From NCBI GenBank assembly GCA_904502025.1, contig CAJGDJ010000004.1, positions 16,099-80,098 on the forward strand: 64,000 nt of DNA, given 5' to 3'. Origin of the DNA: an uncultured Muribaculaceae bacterium (lineage in GTDB: Bacteria > Bacteroidota > Bacteroidia > Bacteroidales > Muribaculaceae). The translations under genes were made by a program, and so were the position numbers. Positions within the stretch are counted from its first letter, which is position 1; each line of letters begins with the position of its first letter. This document shows positions 61,555 to 64,000 of the stretch, one piece after another. The notes beneath the pieces were generated by a model. The model was not told where the DNA came from and did not search any database. It worked only from the letters and a program-made list of their open reading frames with translations.

Positions 61555-63636
61555 ATGAAAAAATTATTATTGTCATTATTAACAATTACTGCGATTATGA
61601 CACAAGCTCAAAATCCGTTCTTTCAGGAGTTTGACACTTATAAAGGGTCTGCTCCATTTGGCAAAATTCAAAATAGTCATTATGAAGAGGCTATTGATAG
61701 GGGTATAAAATTGGCTCAACAAGAAATCGATGCCATAGTGAAACAGCGTTCACGTCCAGATTTTGAAAATACTATTGTCGCTCTTGAAAATGTAGGTGGG
61801 GATTTGAATAGAGTATTGAATGTGTTTTATCCTTTGTTGTCGTCAAATAGTGATGATGAAATGATGGAAATATCACTTTGTGTTTCGGCTAAATTAAGTG
61901 AATATTCAACTAATATTAGTTTGAATGAAGGTTTGTGGCAAAGAATAAAAGAAGTATATGATAATAAAGATCTTTTTAACCTCGATGCTGAAGATATGAT
62001 GTTGCTTCAACGCACGTATGATTCATTTGCTCGTTCAGGTGCAAATCTTCAAGGGGAGGATCGTAACACATATCGCAAGCTATCGGCTGAATTATCTGAA
62101 TTGACAACTAAATTTGGACAGAACGTGCAAAAAGAACTTAACACTTATGAAATTTGGTTGGCAAAAGAAGACCTTGCCGGACTCCCTGAAAGCTCAATTG
62201 AAGCTGCAGCTCTTGCCGCAAAGGAAAAAAATAGAGAAGGGGAGTATCTATTTACTTTGGCACAACCAACCTATATGGCATTTATGAAATATTCTTCGCG
62301 TCAAGATTTACGTGAAAAAATGTATCGTTTATATAATGGGCGTAATCAAAAAGGGGAATATTCAAATGTTGATGTAATGAAACGCATTGTTGAGGTGCGT
62401 CGTGAGATTGCTAATCTTCTTGGATATAAAACGTACGCTAAATATAGCCTTGAACGCACTATGGCTCAGACACCTGAAAATGTGTATAATCTGCTCGACC
62501 AATTACGTGATGCTTACCGCCCGGCTCAACAAGCTGAGTTTGCAGCTATTGAGGAATATGCTTCACAACTCGAAGGTCGCACAATTAAAATGCAACCATG
62601 GGATTATAGCTATTATTCAAATAAACTTAAAAATGCAAAATATAGCTATAATGAAGAAGAACTTCGACCATATTTTGAATTAAATAATGTGATTGATGGA
62701 GTATTTGGCCTTGCAACTAAACTTTATGGTTTGAAATTCACTAAAATTACGAATGTGGACATCTATCATCCCGATGTTACTGCATTTGAAGTAACAGATG
62801 ATAAAGGTGAGTATGTTGGTCTCATATATACCGATTTCTTCCCTCGTGCAAGTAAACGTCCCGGAGCATGGATGACCGGTTTCAAAGACCAATCAAATCT
62901 TAATGGAAACATGATTCGTCCTCATGTGTCGATTGTAATGAATTTTACCAAGCCAACAGCTGATAAACCTTCTTTGTTGACTCCTTACGAAGTTGAAACA
63001 TTCCTTCATGAATTTGGACACGCTCTTCATGGATTGTTAGCAAATACAAAATATGCTTCATTATCGGGTACATCAGTTTATCGTGATTTCGTTGAATTGC
63101 CATCACAATTTAATGAAAATTATCTAACTGAAAAAGAATTTCTTGATGGCTTTGCTAAACATTATCTCACAGGTGAACCTATTCCACAAGAAATGATTGA
63201 CAAAATTATTTCATCTTCACAATATGGTGCTGCCTATGCGTGTCTCCGTCAATTGTCGTTTGGTTATCTCGATATGGCTTGGCACACATCAACAACAGCA
63301 ATCAATGATGCAGCTTCGTTTGAAACCGAGGCGATGAAAGGTGTTGAAATGTTTGAGCCTATTGATGGTTGCTCATTGTCTCCTCAATTTAACCATATCT
63401 TCTCGGGTGGATATGCTGCAGGATATTATAGTTATAAATGGAGTGAAGTTCTTGATGCCGATGCTTTTTCTATGTTCTTGGAAAATGGAATTTTTGATAA
63501 GAAAACAGCCGATGCATTTCGTGAAAACGTATTAATGAAAGGTGGTACAGAAAATCCGGCTGAACTATATCGTCGTTTCAGAGGTCAAGACCCATCAATC
63601 GACGCACTTCTCAAACGCGACGGAATCAAAAAGTAA
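61555..63636 (+). CDS. M3 family zinc peptidase (Dcp/oligopeptidase A type), exported
   Basis: The 693-residue protein has a signal peptide (about 1-18, ending MTQAQ), so it is probably periplasmic. The zinc site is HEFGH (H485, E486, H489) with third ligand E514 in FVELPSQ. The C-terminal FSGGYAAGYYSYKWSEVLDAD block is family-typical. M3 peptidases cut dipeptides or small fragments from oligopeptides; the Dcp type removes C-terminal dipeptides. Such enzymes help amino-acid and peptide use in Bacteroidales. Single gene with clear promoter and terminator. Confidence 0.95.
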   Translation: MKKLLLSLLTITAIMTQAQNPFFQEFDTYKGSAPFGKIQNSHYEEAIDRGIKLAQQEIDAIVKQRSRPDFENTIVALENVGGDLNRVLNVFYPLLSSNSDDEMMEISLCVSAKLSEYSTNISLNEGLWQRIKEVYDNKDLFNLDAEDMMLLQRTYDSFARSGANLQGEDRNTYRKLSAELSELTTKFGQNVQKELNTYEIWLAKEDLAGLPESSIEAAALAAKEKNREGEYLFTLAQPTYMAFMKYSSRQDLREKMYRLYNGRNQKGEYSNVDVMKRIVEVRREIANLLGYKTYAKYSLERTMAQTPENVYNLLDQLRDAYRPAQQAEFAAIEEYASQLEGRTIKMQPWDYSYYSNKLKNAKYSYNEEELRPYFELNNVIDGVFGLATKLYGLKFTKITNVDIYHPDVTAFEVTDDKGEYVGLIYTDFFPRASKRPGAWMTGFKDQSNLNGNMIRPHVSIVMNFTKPTADKPSLLTPYEVETFLHEFGHALHGLLANTKYASLSGTSVYRDFVELPSQFNENYLTEKEFLDGFAKHYLTGEPIPQEMIDKIISSSQYGAAYACLRQLSFGYLDMAWHTSTTAINDAASFETEAMKGVEMFEPIDGCSLSPQFNHIFSGGYAAGYYSYKWSEVLDADAFSMFLENGIFDKKTADAFRENVLMKGGTENPAELYRRFRGQDPSIDALLKRDGIKK

Positions 63637-63656
63637 TTAGTTATTTAATGAATATG

Positions 63657-63690
63657 AAAACGGGTGGCAAAATTCAAAGCCACCCGTTTT
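63657..63690 (+). terminator. Intrinsic terminator after the M3 peptidase gene
   Basis: AAAACGGGTGGC (63657-63668) pairs with GCCACCCGTTTT (63679-63690) across a 10-base loop. It also suits the opposing gene that ends at 63721. Confidence 0.9.
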
Positions 63691-63720
63691 GTATTTTACA
63701 TTGTCTAAATGTAACTATGA

Positions 63721-64000
63721 TTAATGTGCTGTTGATTCATCAAAACCATCTTCTGCGATAAGATACAAGCCTATACCATTATAACATTTATAAGTTAATA
63801 AATATACACCTTCTTTCCCATTTTTATCTACAACTTTATATGTATCGATACTGTGAATACGAGTACCACCGTCAGATGTTTCACCAAGACCTGTTTCAGG
63901 AACGCTCCAAAGTTTGCGCATGCCTTCGAATGTCATACCTTCGCCAAGTTGGCAAATGTTGATACGACAACCTGGAGATACGTTATATTGAGCTTCTGCA
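63721..64000 (-). CDS. C-terminal part of an unidentified protein, cut by the window edge
   Basis: The frame is open from the right edge to a stop at 63721, giving about 92 C-terminal residues. The methionine at 63936 is probably internal, since coding-like sequence (NVSPGCRINICQLGEG) continues before it. The text contains TYKVVDKNGKEGVYLLTYKC and GIGLYLIAEDGFDESTAH. I do not recognise a family. Its real start is outside the window. Confidence 0.6.
   Translation of the reverse strand, partial: AEAQYNVSPGCRINICQLGEGMTFEGMRKLWSVPETGLGETSDGGTRIHSIDTYKVVDKNGKEGVYLLTYKCYNGIGLYLIAEDGFDESTAH

Noticed and set aside
1..64000. CRISPR array, toxin-antitoxin pair, restriction system or phage-defence island
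   Set aside because: No spaced repeats and no recognisable nuclease, toxin, methyltransferase or defence-gene pair were found; gene content is essentially housekeeping and envelope.

Overview
The window is AT-rich chromosomal DNA from a member of the Bacteroidota, most likely order Bacteroidales. The evidence is the recurring TAnnTTTG (-7) promoter motif with few Shine-Dalgarno sites, a full-length SprA outer-membrane translocon, type IX secretion (T9SS) C-terminal sorting tails, a GldB-like lipoprotein, HU-CCDC81/SPOR, DUF2520 and DUF2007 proteins, and BspA-like leucine-rich repeats. The family (for example Muribaculaceae or Prevotellaceae) cannot be settled from this sequence alone. There are about 48 protein genes, one tRNA, and no rRNA, CRISPR array, insertion sequence or prophage. 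The region looks like ordinary core chromosome with a few accessory or surface genes.

Layout. 1-5.2 kb: AraC regulator, secreted serine hydrolase, mutL, TPR protein. 5.3-8.9 kb: compact operon of a membrane-anchored HU/SPOR protein, nitroreductase, DUF2520 protein, KdsC-like phosphatase and Maf. 8.9-12.6 kb (minus strand): an ATP-grasp-like protein of unknown function, manA, rsgA, yjbQ-type gene. 12.8-18.1 kb: small winged-helix gene, tRNA-Ser(GCU), mltG, DUF2007, AI-2E-type permease, MFS transporter, MerR regulator. 18.3-22.9 kb: tandem subtilisin-like proteases, both with T9SS-type tails. 22.9-29.0 kb: cdsA, purM, mltF-like, glycosyltransferase, RluA-type pseudouridine synthase, fmt. 29-30.4 kb: sodium/amino-acid symporter. 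30.5-38.6 kb: ruvA and sprA. 38.6-42.7 kb: a secreted phosphoesterase/beta-propeller fusion and dnaG. 42.7-44.5 kb: a BspA-like gene broken by one base in a run of eight A. 44.6-52.5 kb: malQ, nrdJ (B12-dependent ribonucleotide reductase), second nitroreductase, dnaA. 52.9-64 kb: MCE protein, N-acetylmuramoyl-L-alanine amidase, gldB-like, priA, M48 protease, nucleotidyltransferase, dus, M3 peptidase and a gene cut by the right edge.

Functional themes. Replication, recombination and repair genes (mutL, ruvA, dnaG, dnaA, priA, nrdJ) are scattered among envelope and peptidoglycan genes (mltG, mltF-like, amidase, MCE, HU/SPOR). SprA would export the two S8 proteases and possibly the BspA-like protein. 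Divergent gene pairs usually carry back-to-back TAnnTTTG boxes, and several gene ends carry clear intrinsic terminators.

I did not find a convincing new multi-gene system. The strongest leads are the unassigned ATP-grasp-like protein beside manA, the membrane-tethered HU-like/SPOR protein, a MutL without recognisable endonuclease motifs, a set of apparently leaderless genes, and the homopolymer-frameshifted LRR gene. All family assignments come from reading motifs by eye; no database search was run.
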